From assembly GCF_003574835.2 (NCBI RefSeq), contig NZ_CP063196.1, forward strand, positions 3,906,001 through 3,970,000: a DNA stretch of 64,000 nt, written 5' to 3'. Below are positions 50,609 to 59,959 of the stretch, one piece after another. This DNA comes from Thermobifida halotolerans (GTDB lineage: Bacteria > Actinomycetota > Actinomycetes > Streptosporangiales > Streptosporangiaceae). The position numbers and the translations under genes are program-made. Numbering within the stretch: position 1 is the first letter of the stretch; the number at the start of each line of letters is the position of its first letter. The notes below the pieces were generated by a model, which saw only the letters and a list, made by a program, of their open reading frames with translations, was not told the origin of the DNA and searched no databases.

Positions 50609-51144
50609 TGAGGTTTGACGCCCGCCTCCGCGACGGGCACCGGCCGCGTGGAGAAGAGAGGGCGGCCGATCAACCCACGGCATTCCACACCAACCCCCGC
50701 GGTGGACCACCACCGGCTGCCGGTGGTCACCCGCCCCGAACGCGGAGATGGAATGCCACGCCTTTCCCGGGTTTCTCCGAGAAGAACCCGCACCCACCAC
50801 AGACACAGAACCCAAACCTCACCGAGGTGCGACGCCCGCCTCCGCGACAGACACCGGCCACGTGGAGAAGAAGGGATCAGCCGATCAACCCACGGCATTC
50901 CACACCAACCCCCGCGACAGGCCACCACGGGTTGCCGGTGTCCGGTCGAGGCGCCCCTGGGCGCCGAGCCCGGACACGGCCCCACCCACCCGCACCTTTG
51001 ACAACGGTCCCGCGCCACGGGGTACCGGTCTGGGGTGGCCGACGTCCCTGCGGCCCATCCCCCGTGGAGGCGCGCCCGAACACGGAGGCGGAATACCACG
51101 CCTTTCCCCGGTTTCTCCGAAAACAACCCGCACCCACCGCAGAA
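50609..51144. repeat. Field of tandem and dispersed GC-rich repeats
   Basis: A unit starting GACGCCCGCCTCCGCGAC and running through AACCCACGGCATTCCACACC occurs at 50609-50700 and again at 50823-50915, about 213 bases apart. A second module (GGAATGCCACGCCTTTCCC to AACCCGCACCCACCACAGA) occurs at 50741-50805 and 51074-51144. Parts match 25860-26140. No gene was recognised; stop-free frames here follow the repeats. The stretch 50338-51319 therefore holds the conservon promoter and this repeat field only. Confidence 0.7.
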
Positions 51145-51319
51145 CCGAACGCTCAAACCCCGTCAGACCAGGGAAATTCCCCGTGCTCCCGGGCGGCTGC
51201 CGCTCCCGCTTCCCCGTGCCCTCCGCTCCCGTGTGCCACAGACATTCGGGGGACGCCCCGCCGGAGCGCCCCCCGAATCCCGAATTGCGTGCGACGCCGC
51301 TTCCCGGAACCGCCCCGGG

Positions 51320-53053
51320 TCAGCGGGCGGACGCGGCCGCGTCCCCCGGACGCAACTCCGGGAACTGGTCGTCGCGCCACTCCCGCGGAGCCGTTCCGCT
51401 TCCGTCCGCGGCGATCTCCTCCTCGCGCTGCCGCAGTTCCACGCGGCGGATCTTGCCGGAGATCGTCTTGGGCAGCTCCGCGAACTCCAGTCGGCGCACC
51501 CGCTGGAACGGCGCGAGGTTCTCGCGCGCGTAGCGCAGGATCGACAGCGCGGTCTCCCGCGTCGGCTCGTGTCCGGGAGCCAGCGCCACGTACGCCTTGG
51601 GCACCGCCAGACGCACCGGGTCGGGCGCGGGCACCACCGCGGCCTCCGCCACCGCCGGGTGCTCGATCAGCACGCTCTCCAACTCGAACGGGCTGATCTT
51701 GTAGTCGGACGCCTTGAACACGTCGTCGGTGCGTCCGATGTAGGTGATGTAGCCGTCGGCGTCCCGGCTGGCGACGTCGCCGGTGTGGTACCAGCCGCCC
51801 TCCATCGCCTCGGCGTTGCGCTCCGGGTCGCCCTGGTAGCCGGTCATGAGCATCGTCGGCGCCGCGGACAGGTCGAGGCAGATCTCCCCCTCCTCGGCGG
51901 GCTGCCCGCTGCGGGGGTCGACGAGCACCACCGGGCAGCCGGGCAGGGGGCGTCCCATCGATCCGGGCTTGACCGGGGAGCCGGGGGTGTTGCCGACGAC
52001 GGCGGTCATCTCGGTCTGGCCGAAGCCGTCGCGCAGCGTCAGCCCCCACGCCCGGCGCACCTGCTCGATCACCTCGGGGTTGAGCGGCTCCCCGGCGGCG
52101 ACGGCCTCCCGCAGCGCGCCGGGGCCGCCCGACAGGTCGGCGTTGATGAGCATCCGCCACACGGTCGGCGGCGCGCAGAAGGTGGTGACCCCGGCGCGGC
52201 GGATCTGCTCCAGCAGCGCCTCCGCGTCGAACCGGGAGTAGTTGTGGACGAAGACCGTCGCCTCGGCGATCCAGGGCGCGAAGAAGCAGCTCCACGCGTG
52301 CTTGGCCCACCCCGGCGAGCTGATGTTGAGGTGGACGTCGCCGGGGCGCAGCCCCAGCCAGTACATCGTCGTCATGTGACCGACGGGGTAGGAGACCTGG
52401 GTGTGCTGCACGAGCTTGGGCCGGCTGGTGGTGCCGGAGGTGAAGTACAGCAGCAGCGGGTCGTCGGGCGCGGTCTCGGGGTGCTTGACGCGCGGCTCGG
52501 CGACCGCGCGGGCGTCGCGGTAGTCGGCCCAGCCCGCCACCCCGCCGTCGACCGCGATCCTGCCGTAGTCGCCGGGGATCCCGGCGAACTTCGGCGCGTC
52601 CGCGCCGGAGGCGATGACGTGGCGGACGCCGCCGCGTTCGATGCGGTCGGCGAGGTCGGCCGGTCCCAGCGCGGTGGTGGTCGGCATGATCACCGCGCCG
52701 AGCTTCATCACCGCCAGCATCGACTCCCACAGCTCCACCCGGTTGCCGAGCATGAGCATGACCCGGTCCCCGCGCGCCACGCCCCGGTCCGCCAGCCAGG
52801 CGGCGACCTGGTCGGAGCGGTGGACCATGTCGGCGAAGCTGTACCTGGCCTCGCCGCCGTCCTCCTCGACCAGCCACAGCGCCGTGGCGTCGTTGTCGCG
52901 CGCGTAGGAGTCGAACCAGTCGATCGCCCAGTTGAACCTGGGGCCCAGGTCGGGCCACTGGAACGTCTCGACCGCGCCCCGGTGGTCCCCGGACAGCCGC
53001 AGCAGCGTGTCGCGGGCCCGGCGGTAGGCCTCGGTGGCAGAACCGGTGGTCAC
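51320..53053 (-). CDS. Acyl-CoA synthetase (AMP-forming, ACSM/benzoate-CoA-ligase-like)
   Basis: This is a 577-residue adenylate-forming enzyme. The phosphate loop is LLYFTSGTTSRPKLVQHT (about 215-232), and GLTLRDGFGQTEMTAVVGNT, GGWYHTGDVASRDADGYITY and GRTDDVFKASDYKISPFELE (A8) follow. The catalytic Lys lies in LPKTISGKIRRVEL. The sequence is closest in style to medium-chain (ACSM) and aromatic acyl-CoA ligases. GTG 53053 with a GGGGGG run upstream is preferred over a far upstream start. It is divergent from a LuxR regulator, with a perfect dyad between them, so it is probably induced by its substrate through that regulator. Confidence 0.85.
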   Translation of the reverse strand: MTTGSATEAYRRARDTLLRLSGDHRGAVETFQWPDLGPRFNWAIDWFDSYARDNDATALWLVEEDGGEARYSFADMVHRSDQVAAWLADRGVARGDRVMLMLGNRVELWESMLAVMKLGAVIMPTTTALGPADLADRIERGGVRHVIASGADAPKFAGIPGDYGRIAVDGGVAGWADYRDARAVAEPRVKHPETAPDDPLLLYFTSGTTSRPKLVQHTQVSYPVGHMTTMYWLGLRPGDVHLNISSPGWAKHAWSCFFAPWIAEATVFVHNYSRFDAEALLEQIRRAGVTTFCAPPTVWRMLINADLSGGPGALREAVAAGEPLNPEVIEQVRRAWGLTLRDGFGQTEMTAVVGNTPGSPVKPGSMGRPLPGCPVVLVDPRSGQPAEEGEICLDLSAAPTMLMTGYQGDPERNAEAMEGGWYHTGDVASRDADGYITYIGRTDDVFKASDYKISPFELESVLIEHPAVAEAAVVPAPDPVRLAVPKAYVALAPGHEPTRETALSILRYARENLAPFQRVRRLEFAELPKTISGKIRRVELRQREEEIAADGSGTAPREWRDDQFPELRPGDAAASAR

Positions 53054-53149
53054 GTGTCCCCCCTTTTCCCTTGGCAGAGCGCGGCCCCACCGCGGGCTCT
53101 CCCGTCCCCGCGTGGGGCCGCGCCTGTGTCGGAAGCCATACTGCGCGGG

Positions 53150-53165
53150 GGTGACCTCGGTCACC
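53150..53165. promoter_or_regulatory. Palindromic operator between ligase and LuxR genes
   Basis: GGTGACC-TC-GGTCACC is a perfect 7-bp dyad, flanked by GGG and ACCCC which extend it imperfectly. It lies centrally between the divergent starts at 53053 and 53216 and is a strong candidate site for the LuxR protein. Confidence 0.6.
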
Positions 53166-53215
53166 ACCCCCGAATTGAGGTAATGTGACGGGCACCACCA
53201 TCGTGACCTCCGGGG

Positions 53216-54115
53216 GTGCGGCCTGTGGCGACCTCACCGGGTCGGCTTCTGCCCGACCCCGCCCCGCTGCTCGCCCGCGCCGTGCGGGACCTGCGCCGCG
53301 AGTCCGGCCTGCCGGTCGCCTTCGGCGGCCCGGTGACCCGCGACGGCCGGGGCTTTGTCATCGACCAGCTCTGCGGCACCCGGACGAGGTCACTGCTGAG
53401 TCTGCGGGTCGACGCGGGCGCGGGGCTGGGCGGCCGGGCCCTGGAACTGGCCCGCCCGTGGGTGGTCGACGACTACTTCGCCTCCGACACGATCACGCAC
53501 GTCTACGACCACGCGGTCGCCCCCGAGCGGCTGCGTTCGATCGTCGCGATGCCGGTGCGGGTCGGCGGGTCGACGCGGGCCGTGCTGTACGCGGCGAGCA
53601 GGCGGCCCGTCGGCTTCGGGGACCGGGGGTTCGCGTCCCTGGCGCGCGTCGTCCAACGGGTCGAGCGGGACTTCGAGGTCGAGGGGGAGGTGCAGCGCAG
53701 GCTCGCCGCCGCGCTGTCCGCCGAGCGGGACGCCGACCGCGGCGCGCCCGCCGGGAGCGCCGCCGAGCTCGACGAGCTGCTGGCGGAGCTGTCGGACATC
53801 GCCGAGACGGTCGGGGACGAGGACGCGCGGCGCCGCCTGGTCGAGGTGTGCCGCCGCGCGCGGTCGCTGTCGCGCCGCCCGCCCGCGGACCGGCGCGCCG
53901 CCCCGCGGGCCCCGGCGGTCCGGCTGTCGCCCCGGGAGGTCGACGTACTGGCGGAGGTGGCGGTGGGCCGCACCAACGACGAGGTCGCCGCGGTGCTGGG
54001 CCTGCTGCCCAACACGGTCAAGTCGTACCTGAAGAGCGCCATGCGCAAGCTCGACGCCACCAACCGCGTCCAGGCGGTGCACCGCGCCCGCGAGACGGGG
54101 CTCCTCGGCCGCTGA
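53216..54115 (+). CDS. LuxR-family regulator with GAF-like sensor
   Basis: This 299-residue protein has a GAF-like N-terminal half (SLLSLRVDAGAGLGGRALEL, VVDDYFASDTITHVYDHAV, LRSIVAMPVRVGGSTRAVLY), a linker, and a C-terminal LuxR helix-turn-helix (VRLSPREVDVLAEVAVGRTN, DEVAAVLGLLPNTVKSYLKS then AMRKLDATNRVQAVHRARE). GAF-LuxR proteins divergent from acyl-CoA ligases are a recurring actinomycete arrangement and are thought to sense acyl or aromatic compounds. The start is GTG 53216, with GTG 53225 as the alternative. Confidence 0.8.
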   Translation: MRPVATSPGRLLPDPAPLLARAVRDLRRESGLPVAFGGPVTRDGRGFVIDQLCGTRTRSLLSLRVDAGAGLGGRALELARPWVVDDYFASDTITHVYDHAVAPERLRSIVAMPVRVGGSTRAVLYAASRRPVGFGDRGFASLARVVQRVERDFEVEGEVQRRLAAALSAERDADRGAPAGSAAELDELLAELSDIAETVGDEDARRRLVEVCRRARSLSRRPPADRRAAPRAPAVRLSPREVDVLAEVAVGRTNDEVAAVLGLLPNTVKSYLKSAMRKLDATNRVQAVHRARETGLLGR

Positions 54116-54292
54116 CCCCCACGCGGCGCGGGAGGTCTCTGGCAGCCCCCTCCTCGGGATGCGCGGGGGTCGGCGCGGGTGGTCCCGCCCGCGCCTCCGC
54201 CTCCCCGCGCCTTCGGGGCACTTCCGCACCACGGGGCCGAGGCCGCCCGGGACCTCCCTCCGGGGCCGCCTTCCCGGCTCCCGGGGCGCGCG

Positions 54293-55051
54293 TCACCGCG
54301 GGAGCCGGGCGCCCAGCTCCTCGCGCGCCCGCAGCAGCGACGGGCCGTACCAGGTGAGCAGCCGCCCGCTGACCAGCTCGGTGGATGTCCGGTGGAACGC
54401 CTCGGGGCCGTCGTCGGCGGTGAAGACGTAGGGCTCGTCGGGCAGCAGGACCAGGTCGACGTCGTCGCGGTCGATGTCGGCGAGCTCCACCCTGGGATAG
54501 CGGCCGGGGTGGTCGGCGAAGACGTTGGCCAGCCCGAGACGGCGGGCCAGGTCGCCGGTGAACGTCGCGCCGCCCACCACCATCCACGGATCGCGCCACA
54601 CCGGGATCGCGACGCGCGCCGTCGGCGGCGGCACCGGGCGCGACCAGGCGCGGCGCGCCTCCACCAGCCAGCGGGGCACCGGCCAGCGCAGGGCCTCGGC
54701 GAACAGCCGCTCCATCGAGTCCAGCGCCTGCGGGACCGTCTCGATGACGGTCACCCACACCGGGACGCCGGCCGCGCGCAGCCTGCGGACGTCCAGTTCC
54801 CGGTTCTCCTCCTTGTTGGCCACGACGAGGTCGGGGCGCAGCGCCGCGACGGCGGCGCGGTCGGGGTTCTTGGTGCCGCGCACCCGGGGCACGTCGAGGT
54901 CGGCCGGGTGCGTGCACCAGTCGGTGGCACCGACGAGCGCCTCGCGCCGGGTGCGCGCGATCGCCTCGGTCAGCGAGGGCACCAGGGACACCACGCGCCG
55001 CACCGGACCGGTCAGGGGCACCGGATGCCCCATGTCGTCGTGGACCGCCAC
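54293..55051 (-). CDS. Helical-backbone metal (corrinoid) receptor, BtuF-like
   Basis: This 252-residue class III periplasmic-binding-fold protein contains PVRRVVSLVPSLTEAIARTR, VGATDWCTHPADLDVPRVRG, LRPDLVVANKEENRELDVRR and DVDLVLLPDEPYVF. It has no signal peptide or lipobox, so it looks cytosolic, unlike transport BtuF proteins. GTG 55051 gives the usual family N-terminus (VHDDMGHPV). It lies 101 bases downstream of the B12-dependent mutase icmF on the same strand. A role in handling cobalamin for IcmF is an attractive inference. Confidence 0.75.
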   Translation of the reverse strand: MAVHDDMGHPVPLTGPVRRVVSLVPSLTEAIARTRREALVGATDWCTHPADLDVPRVRGTKNPDRAAVAALRPDLVVANKEENRELDVRRLRAAGVPVWVTVIETVPQALDSMERLFAEALRWPVPRWLVEARRAWSRPVPPPTARVAIPVWRDPWMVVGGATFTGDLARRLGLANVFADHPGRYPRVELADIDRDDVDLVLLPDEPYVFTADDGPEAFHRTSTELVSGRLLTWYGPSLLRAREELGARLPR

Positions 55052-55152
55052 TTTGCCACCGCCTCTCCGGAAGGGTCGTCCCGGCGGCCGTCCCCTCCTC
55101 CGCCGCCGGGAGCGGGCGGGTCCGACCCAGCGGCCGGCCGGACCCGCCCGGC

Positions 55153-58100
55153 TCACACGTTCCTGCGGTACTGGCCGCCGACCTCGAAGAACGCTTCGGT
55201 GACCTGCTGGAGGGTGCAGACCCGGGCCGCGTCCATGAGGACCGCGAAGACGTTCTCGCCTGTGACGGCGGCCTGCTTCAGCCGTTCGAGTGCCCGGTCG
55301 GCCTCGTCGCGGTGCGCCTCCCGGAACTCCTTGACCCGCCGCAGTTGCGACTGCTTCTCCTCCTCGGTGGCGCGGGCCAGTTCGATCTTCTTGGCCGAGC
55401 CGTCGTCACCGGAGGGGTTGCGGAAGGTGTTGACGCCGACGATGGGCAGCGAGCCGTCGTGCTTGCGCTGCTCGTAGAGCATCGACTCGTCCTGGATGCG
55501 GCCGCGCTGGTAGCCGGTCTCCATCGCGCCGAGCACGCCGCCGCGCTCGCTGATCCGGTCGAACTCGGCGAGCACGGCCTCCTCGACCAGGTCGGTGAGC
55601 TCGTCGATGACGAAGGAGCCCTGGAGCGGGTTCTCGTTCATGGCCAGGCCCCACTCGCGGTTGATGATCAACTGGATGGCCAGGGCCCGGCGCACCGACT
55701 CCTCGGTGGGGGTGGTGACGGCCTCGTCGTAGGCGTTGGTGTGCAGGCTGTTGGCGTTGTCGTAGATCGCGATCAGCGCCTGCAGCGTGGTGCGGATGTC
55801 GTTGAACTGCATCTCCTGGGCGTGCAGGGACCGGCCCGACGTCTGCACGTGGTATTTGAGCTTCTGGGAGCGCTCGCCCGCGCCGTACCTGTCGCGCATG
55901 GCGACCGCCCAGATGCGGCGGGCCACCCGGCCGAGCACCGAGTACTCGGGGTCCATGCCGTTGGAGAAGAAGAACGACAGGTTGGGCGCGAAGTCGTCGA
56001 CGTGCATGCCGCGGGCGAGGTAGGCCTCGACGTAGGTGAAGCCGTTGGCGAGGGTGAACGCGAGCTGGCTGATCGGGTTCGCCCCGGCCTCGGCGATGTG
56101 GTAGCCGGAGATGGACACCGAGTAGAAGTTGCGGACCTGGTTGGCGATGAACCACTCCTGGATGTCGGCCATCATCCGCAGGGAGAACTCGGTGGAGAAC
56201 AGGCAGGTGTTCTGGCCCTGGTCCTCCTTGAGGATGTCGGCCTGCACCGTGCCGCGCACCGACCGCAGCGCGTGGGCGCGCAGTCCGGCGGCCTCCTCCT
56301 CGTCGGGTTCGCGGCCGTGCTCGGCGCGGAAGGCGTCGAACTGCTGGTCGATGACGGTGTTGAGGAAGAACGCCAGCACGGTCGGGGCCGGGCCGTTGAT
56401 GGTCATCGACACCGAGGTGGTGGGCGCGGCCAGGTCGAACCCGGAGTACAGCTCCTTCATGTCGTCCAGGGTCGCCACCGAGACGCCGGAGGTGCCGACC
56501 TTGCCGTAGATGTCGGGGCGCGGGTCGGGGTCGCGGCCGTAGAGGGTGACGGAGTCGAACGCGGTGGACAGGCGGGTGGCGGGCTGGCCCTCCGACAGGA
56601 GTTTGAAGCGCCGGTTGGTGCGGAACGGGTCGCCCTCCCCGGCGAACATGCGGGCGGGGTCCTCGTTGTCGCGCTTGAACGGGAACACGCCCGCGGTGAA
56701 CGGGAAGAAGCCGGGCAGGTTCTCCCGCCGCCAGAACGACACGAGTTCGCCGTGGTCGGTGTAGCGCGGCAGGGCGACCCGGGGGACCACGGTGCCGGAC
56801 AGGGACTCGCGGGTGAGCGCGGTGCGGATCTGGCGGTCGCGCACCCTCACGACCTGCTCCTCGCCGGAGTAGGACGCCACGACGGCGGGCCAGTTCGCGA
56901 TCTGGTCGGTGATGTCGGGCGGCAGCTCCCGGCGCGCCGCGGCGAGCAGTTCCTCGACGGCGGTGGTGTCGTGGCCCGCGGCGGCCAGGTCCCCGGCGGT
57001 CTCCTCCAGCCGCTGCACCCGGCGGGCGGCCTCGGCGAGCCGCCGGGTCTCGGCGCGGTAGGCGCGCACGGTCTCGGTGATCTCGGAGAGGTAGCGGATC
57101 CGGTTGGCGGGGACGACCTGGGTGATGCCGCTGGAGTGGCGGACGTCGACGCGCGGCAGGACGCCCTCGGCGACCCGGAGTCCCCGTTCGGCGAGGACGC
57201 CGCGCAGGTGCTGGTAGAGGGCGGTGACGCCGTCGTCGTTGAAGGTCGCGGCGGAGGTGCCGTACACCGGCATGTCCTCGGGGCGCGCGCCGAACGCCTC
57301 GCGGTTGCGCACCAGTTGGCGGCCCACGTCGCGCATGGCGTCCTTGGCGCCGCGCCGTTCGAACTTGTTGATCGCCACCACGTCGGCGAAGTCGAGCATG
57401 TCGATCTTCTCCAACTGGGAGGCGGCGCCGAACTCGGGGGTCATCACGTACATGGAGACGTCCACGAACGGCACGATCGCCGCGTCGCCCTGGCCGATGC
57501 CGGGGGTCTCCACGATGACCAGGTCGAATCCGGCGGCCTTGACCACGGCGATCACGTCGTCGAGGTGGTCGGGCAGTTCGCGGCTGCCGCGGGTGGCCAT
57601 GGAGCGGAAGAAGATCCGGTCGCCGTCGAGGGAGTTCATGCGGATGCGGTCGCCCAGCAGCGCGCCGCCGCCGCGGCGGCGGGTGGGGTCGATCGCGAGG
57701 ACCGCGATGCGCAGCTTGTCCTGCTGGTCCAGGCGGAAGCGACGCACCAGTTCGTCGGTGAGGGAGGACTTGCCGGAGCCGCCGGTACCGGTGATGCCCA
57801 GGACGGGGATGTCGGCGGCCCCGGAACGCAGCTTCCCGAGCAGGTCGTCGGGGAGGCGTCCGGTCTCGGCGCCGGTGACGGCGCGGGCCAGGGCGAGCCG
57901 GTCGCCGGAGAGGACGGCGTCGGCGTCGACCTGCCGGTGCTCCCACAGGTCGACGTCGCAGTCGCGGACGAGGGCGTTGATCATCCCGGCGAGGCCCAGC
58001 CGCTGTCCGTCCTCGGGGGAGAAGATCCGCACTCCGCGGGCGCGCAGCCGTTCGATCTCCTCGTGGACGATGACGCCGCCCCCGCCGCCGTACACCCTGA

Positions 58101-58395
58101 CGTGGTCGGCGCCCTGTTCGCGCAGGAGTTCCACCAGGTATTCGAAGTACTCGACGTGGCCGCCCTGGTAGGAGCTGACCGCGACACCCTGGACGTCCTC
58201 CTCCAGCGCGGCGTCCACCACCTCGCGCACCGACCGGTTGTGTCCCAGGTGGATGACCTCGGCGCCCTGCGACTGCAGGATGCGGCGCATGATGTTGATC
58301 GACGCGTCGTGGCCGTCGAAGAGGCTGGACGCGGTGACGAAGCGCACGGGGTGTGCTGGACGGTGGAGTGAGCCGGACTCGGCCTTGTCACCCAT
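55153..58395 (-). CDS. icmF: Fused isobutyryl-CoA mutase IcmF
   Basis: This 1080-residue enzyme interconverts isobutyryl-CoA and n-butyryl-CoA using adenosylcobalamin. Order: a B12-binding domain with SSLFDGHDASINIMRRILQS (His ligand about residue 29) and VRVYGGGGGVIVHEEIERL; a MeaB-like GTPase chaperone with GITGTGGSGKSSLTDELVRR (about 203), VIVETPGIGQGDAAIVPFVD and VAINKFERRGAKDA; then the substrate-binding mutase barrel with YGKVGTSGVSVATLDDMKEL, NFYSVSISGYHIAEAGANPI and HNAxSLHTNA-like NANSLHTNAYDEAVTTPTEE. The fusion with an internal G-protein is diagnostic of IcmF. ATG 58395 has GGGAGG upstream. Repeats at 58424-58462 probably regulate it. Confidence 0.95.
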   Translation of the reverse strand: MGDKAESGSLHRPAHPVRFVTASSLFDGHDASINIMRRILQSQGAEVIHLGHNRSVREVVDAALEEDVQGVAVSSYQGGHVEYFEYLVELLREQGADHVRVYGGGGGVIVHEEIERLRARGVRIFSPEDGQRLGLAGMINALVRDCDVDLWEHRQVDADAVLSGDRLALARAVTGAETGRLPDDLLGKLRSGAADIPVLGITGTGGSGKSSLTDELVRRFRLDQQDKLRIAVLAIDPTRRRGGGALLGDRIRMNSLDGDRIFFRSMATRGSRELPDHLDDVIAVVKAAGFDLVIVETPGIGQGDAAIVPFVDVSMYVMTPEFGAASQLEKIDMLDFADVVAINKFERRGAKDAMRDVGRQLVRNREAFGARPEDMPVYGTSAATFNDDGVTALYQHLRGVLAERGLRVAEGVLPRVDVRHSSGITQVVPANRIRYLSEITETVRAYRAETRRLAEAARRVQRLEETAGDLAAAGHDTTAVEELLAAARRELPPDITDQIANWPAVVASYSGEEQVVRVRDRQIRTALTRESLSGTVVPRVALPRYTDHGELVSFWRRENLPGFFPFTAGVFPFKRDNEDPARMFAGEGDPFRTNRRFKLLSEGQPATRLSTAFDSVTLYGRDPDPRPDIYGKVGTSGVSVATLDDMKELYSGFDLAAPTTSVSMTINGPAPTVLAFFLNTVIDQQFDAFRAEHGREPDEEEAAGLRAHALRSVRGTVQADILKEDQGQNTCLFSTEFSLRMMADIQEWFIANQVRNFYSVSISGYHIAEAGANPISQLAFTLANGFTYVEAYLARGMHVDDFAPNLSFFFSNGMDPEYSVLGRVARRIWAVAMRDRYGAGERSQKLKYHVQTSGRSLHAQEMQFNDIRTTLQALIAIYDNANSLHTNAYDEAVTTPTEESVRRALAIQLIINREWGLAMNENPLQGSFVIDELTDLVEEAVLAEFDRISERGGVLGAMETGYQRGRIQDESMLYEQRKHDGSLPIVGVNTFRNPSGDDGSAKKIELARATEEEKQSQLRRVKEFREAHRDEADRALERLKQAAVTGENVFAVLMDAARVCTLQQVTEAFFEVGGQYRRNV

Positions 58396-58423
58396 CTGGA
58401 TCCTCCCGGGTGGCGACAACTGG

Positions 58424-58462
58424 ATAGTAGGATGCCCAACTAAATAGTAGGACATCCTAGTT
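58424..58462. promoter_or_regulatory. icmF operator-like repeats
   Basis: ATAGTAGGA occurs at 58424-58432 and 58444-58452, exactly 20 bases apart. The second copy is part of a dyad AACTA...AGGACATCCTAGTT (58438-58462). The site lies 29-67 bases before the icmF start, typical of a TetR-type repressor. No regulator gene is adjacent. Confidence 0.55.
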
Positions 58463-58677
58463 TCTGGTGTACACACCACTCTTCTTCTTCCCGCGGATTC
58501 CGGAAACATGGCGGCGTCCCGGAGCCGCCGCACCCCGTCCGCCCGCCGAACGCCGCCCCCTCCGGAAAAACCACCCACCCAGCACATTCCTCGCGCCAAC
58601 GCGGGTACCGGTGGCCGAAGCGACCATTCCCGTGCGAACGCACGGTCGTCCACTCATCCGGCCTCGATGGAAACGAC

Positions 58678-59937
58678 ATGCGGCTGCTACGCGCTCTCCT
58701 CCACGCCGGACGGCGGCGGCTGACGGCCGAGGCCCCGGCCGCGTGGGACCGCCTGTCCGGCAACGCCTGGTCGGTCGTGCACGCCATCGTCGCCGGAACG
58801 GTGGCCTGGCTGATCGCCAAGTACGTCACCGACAGCCACGAACCGTTCTTCGCGCCGATCGCGGCGGTCATCGCGCTCAACGCCGCGGGCGGGGAGCGGG
58901 GCGCCAACGCCGTCCGCCTGCTGCTGGGAGTGGTCATCGGCATCCTCGTGGGCGAACTGTCGGTGATGCTCGCCGGAGCCAACTACCAGGGCCTCGCGGT
59001 CGCCATCGGCGTGGCGATGGCGGTGGCCATCGTGGTCAACTTCGCCCGCCTGGTGATCGGTCAGGCCGCCGTCAGCGCGATCCTCATCGTGACCTTCGCC
59101 GAGGAGGCGGGACTCCACCGGTTCGCCGACGCGCTCATCGGCGCCGGAACGGCTCTCGTGATCAGCCAACTGCTGTTCCCGGTGCGGGTGGTCGCCATCC
59201 TGCGCCGCGCCGAGGCCGACGCGCTGGCGGAGATGGCGCGGATGCTCGACGACACCGGACGCGCGCTGGCCCGCGACGACAGCACCTCCACCGAGGAGAC
59301 GGTCGACCGGCTGGGCGGCCTGAGCCAACCGATCGCCGACCTCACCCAGACCCGGGAGAGCAGCAGGCGCACCGTGCGCAGCTCCACCATCCGGTGGGGG
59401 GACCTGACACCGATCCTGCGCGAGGACGAGCACGTCGACCGGCTCATCTACCTGGGCGAGAGCTGTCTGACTCTGGCCCGCACCACCGCGGCCATGAGCC
59501 CCGACGAACGGCACCGGTTCGCCCCGATGGTGTGCGAGATCGCGGCGGCGCTCGACATGCTCGCCAAGGACCTCAACGGCCACGCCACCCGCCAGCGCGC
59601 GGTCGACCGGGCGCTGGAGGCCGCCCGCCCGTTCGGTGGGCGCCCCACCGACGACGACCCGTTGACCGTCTCGACGCACCTGGCCGTGCTGCTGGTCGCC
59701 ACCGACATCATGCTGTTCGCCGGGATCGACCCCCATGACGTCGAGGGGGTGCTCCAGGAGGACATCGACCGGCCGCGCGTCGCCCGCCCGGCCGCGGTCC
59801 CGTGGCTGCCGTGGGTGTCGTGGCGTCCGCAGCTTCCCCTGCGCACCCGGCTGCGAACCTGGCGCGCCCGTCTTTCCGACTTCGTCTCTCGGGAAGAGAG
59901 TCGGAAGGAGAGCAGTGAGAGGGACCGACAACGGTGA
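58678..59937 (+). CDS. FUSC-family membrane protein (aromatic acid exporter-like)
   Basis: This 419-residue protein has an N-terminal membrane half with about six helices (SVVHAIVAGTVAWLIAKYVT, LLLGVVIGILVGELSVMLAG, GLAVAIGVAMAVAIVVNFAR and so on) and a cytoplasmic C-terminal half. The phrase EPFFAPIAAVIALNAAGGER is characteristic of FUSC/ArAE transporters, where F(A/F)xPIAAVI sits in the pore region. The start is ATG 58678. It is followed 22 bases later by glucose dehydrogenase, so they may be co-transcribed. The exported compound is unknown. Confidence 0.8.
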   Translation: MRLLRALLHAGRRRLTAEAPAAWDRLSGNAWSVVHAIVAGTVAWLIAKYVTDSHEPFFAPIAAVIALNAAGGERGANAVRLLLGVVIGILVGELSVMLAGANYQGLAVAIGVAMAVAIVVNFARLVIGQAAVSAILIVTFAEEAGLHRFADALIGAGTALVISQLLFPVRVVAILRRAEADALAEMARMLDDTGRALARDDSTSTEETVDRLGGLSQPIADLTQTRESSRRTVRSSTIRWGDLTPILREDEHVDRLIYLGESCLTLARTTAAMSPDERHRFAPMVCEIAAALDMLAKDLNGHATRQRAVDRALEAARPFGGRPTDDDPLTVSTHLAVLLVATDIMLFAGIDPHDVEGVLQEDIDRPRVARPAAVPWLPWVSWRPQLPLRTRLRTWRARLSDFVSREESRKESSERDRQR

Positions 59938-59959
59938 GGCGCCGAGCGAAGGAGAAGGC

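Noticed and set aside
50609-51144. Possible CRISPR array from spaced repeats
   Set aside because: Units are long (50-90 bases), few, imperfect and about 213 bases apart; no cas genes nearby.
55312-58371. 1019-residue plus-strand frame opposite icmF
   Set aside because: Antisense shadow of a highly conserved enzyme.
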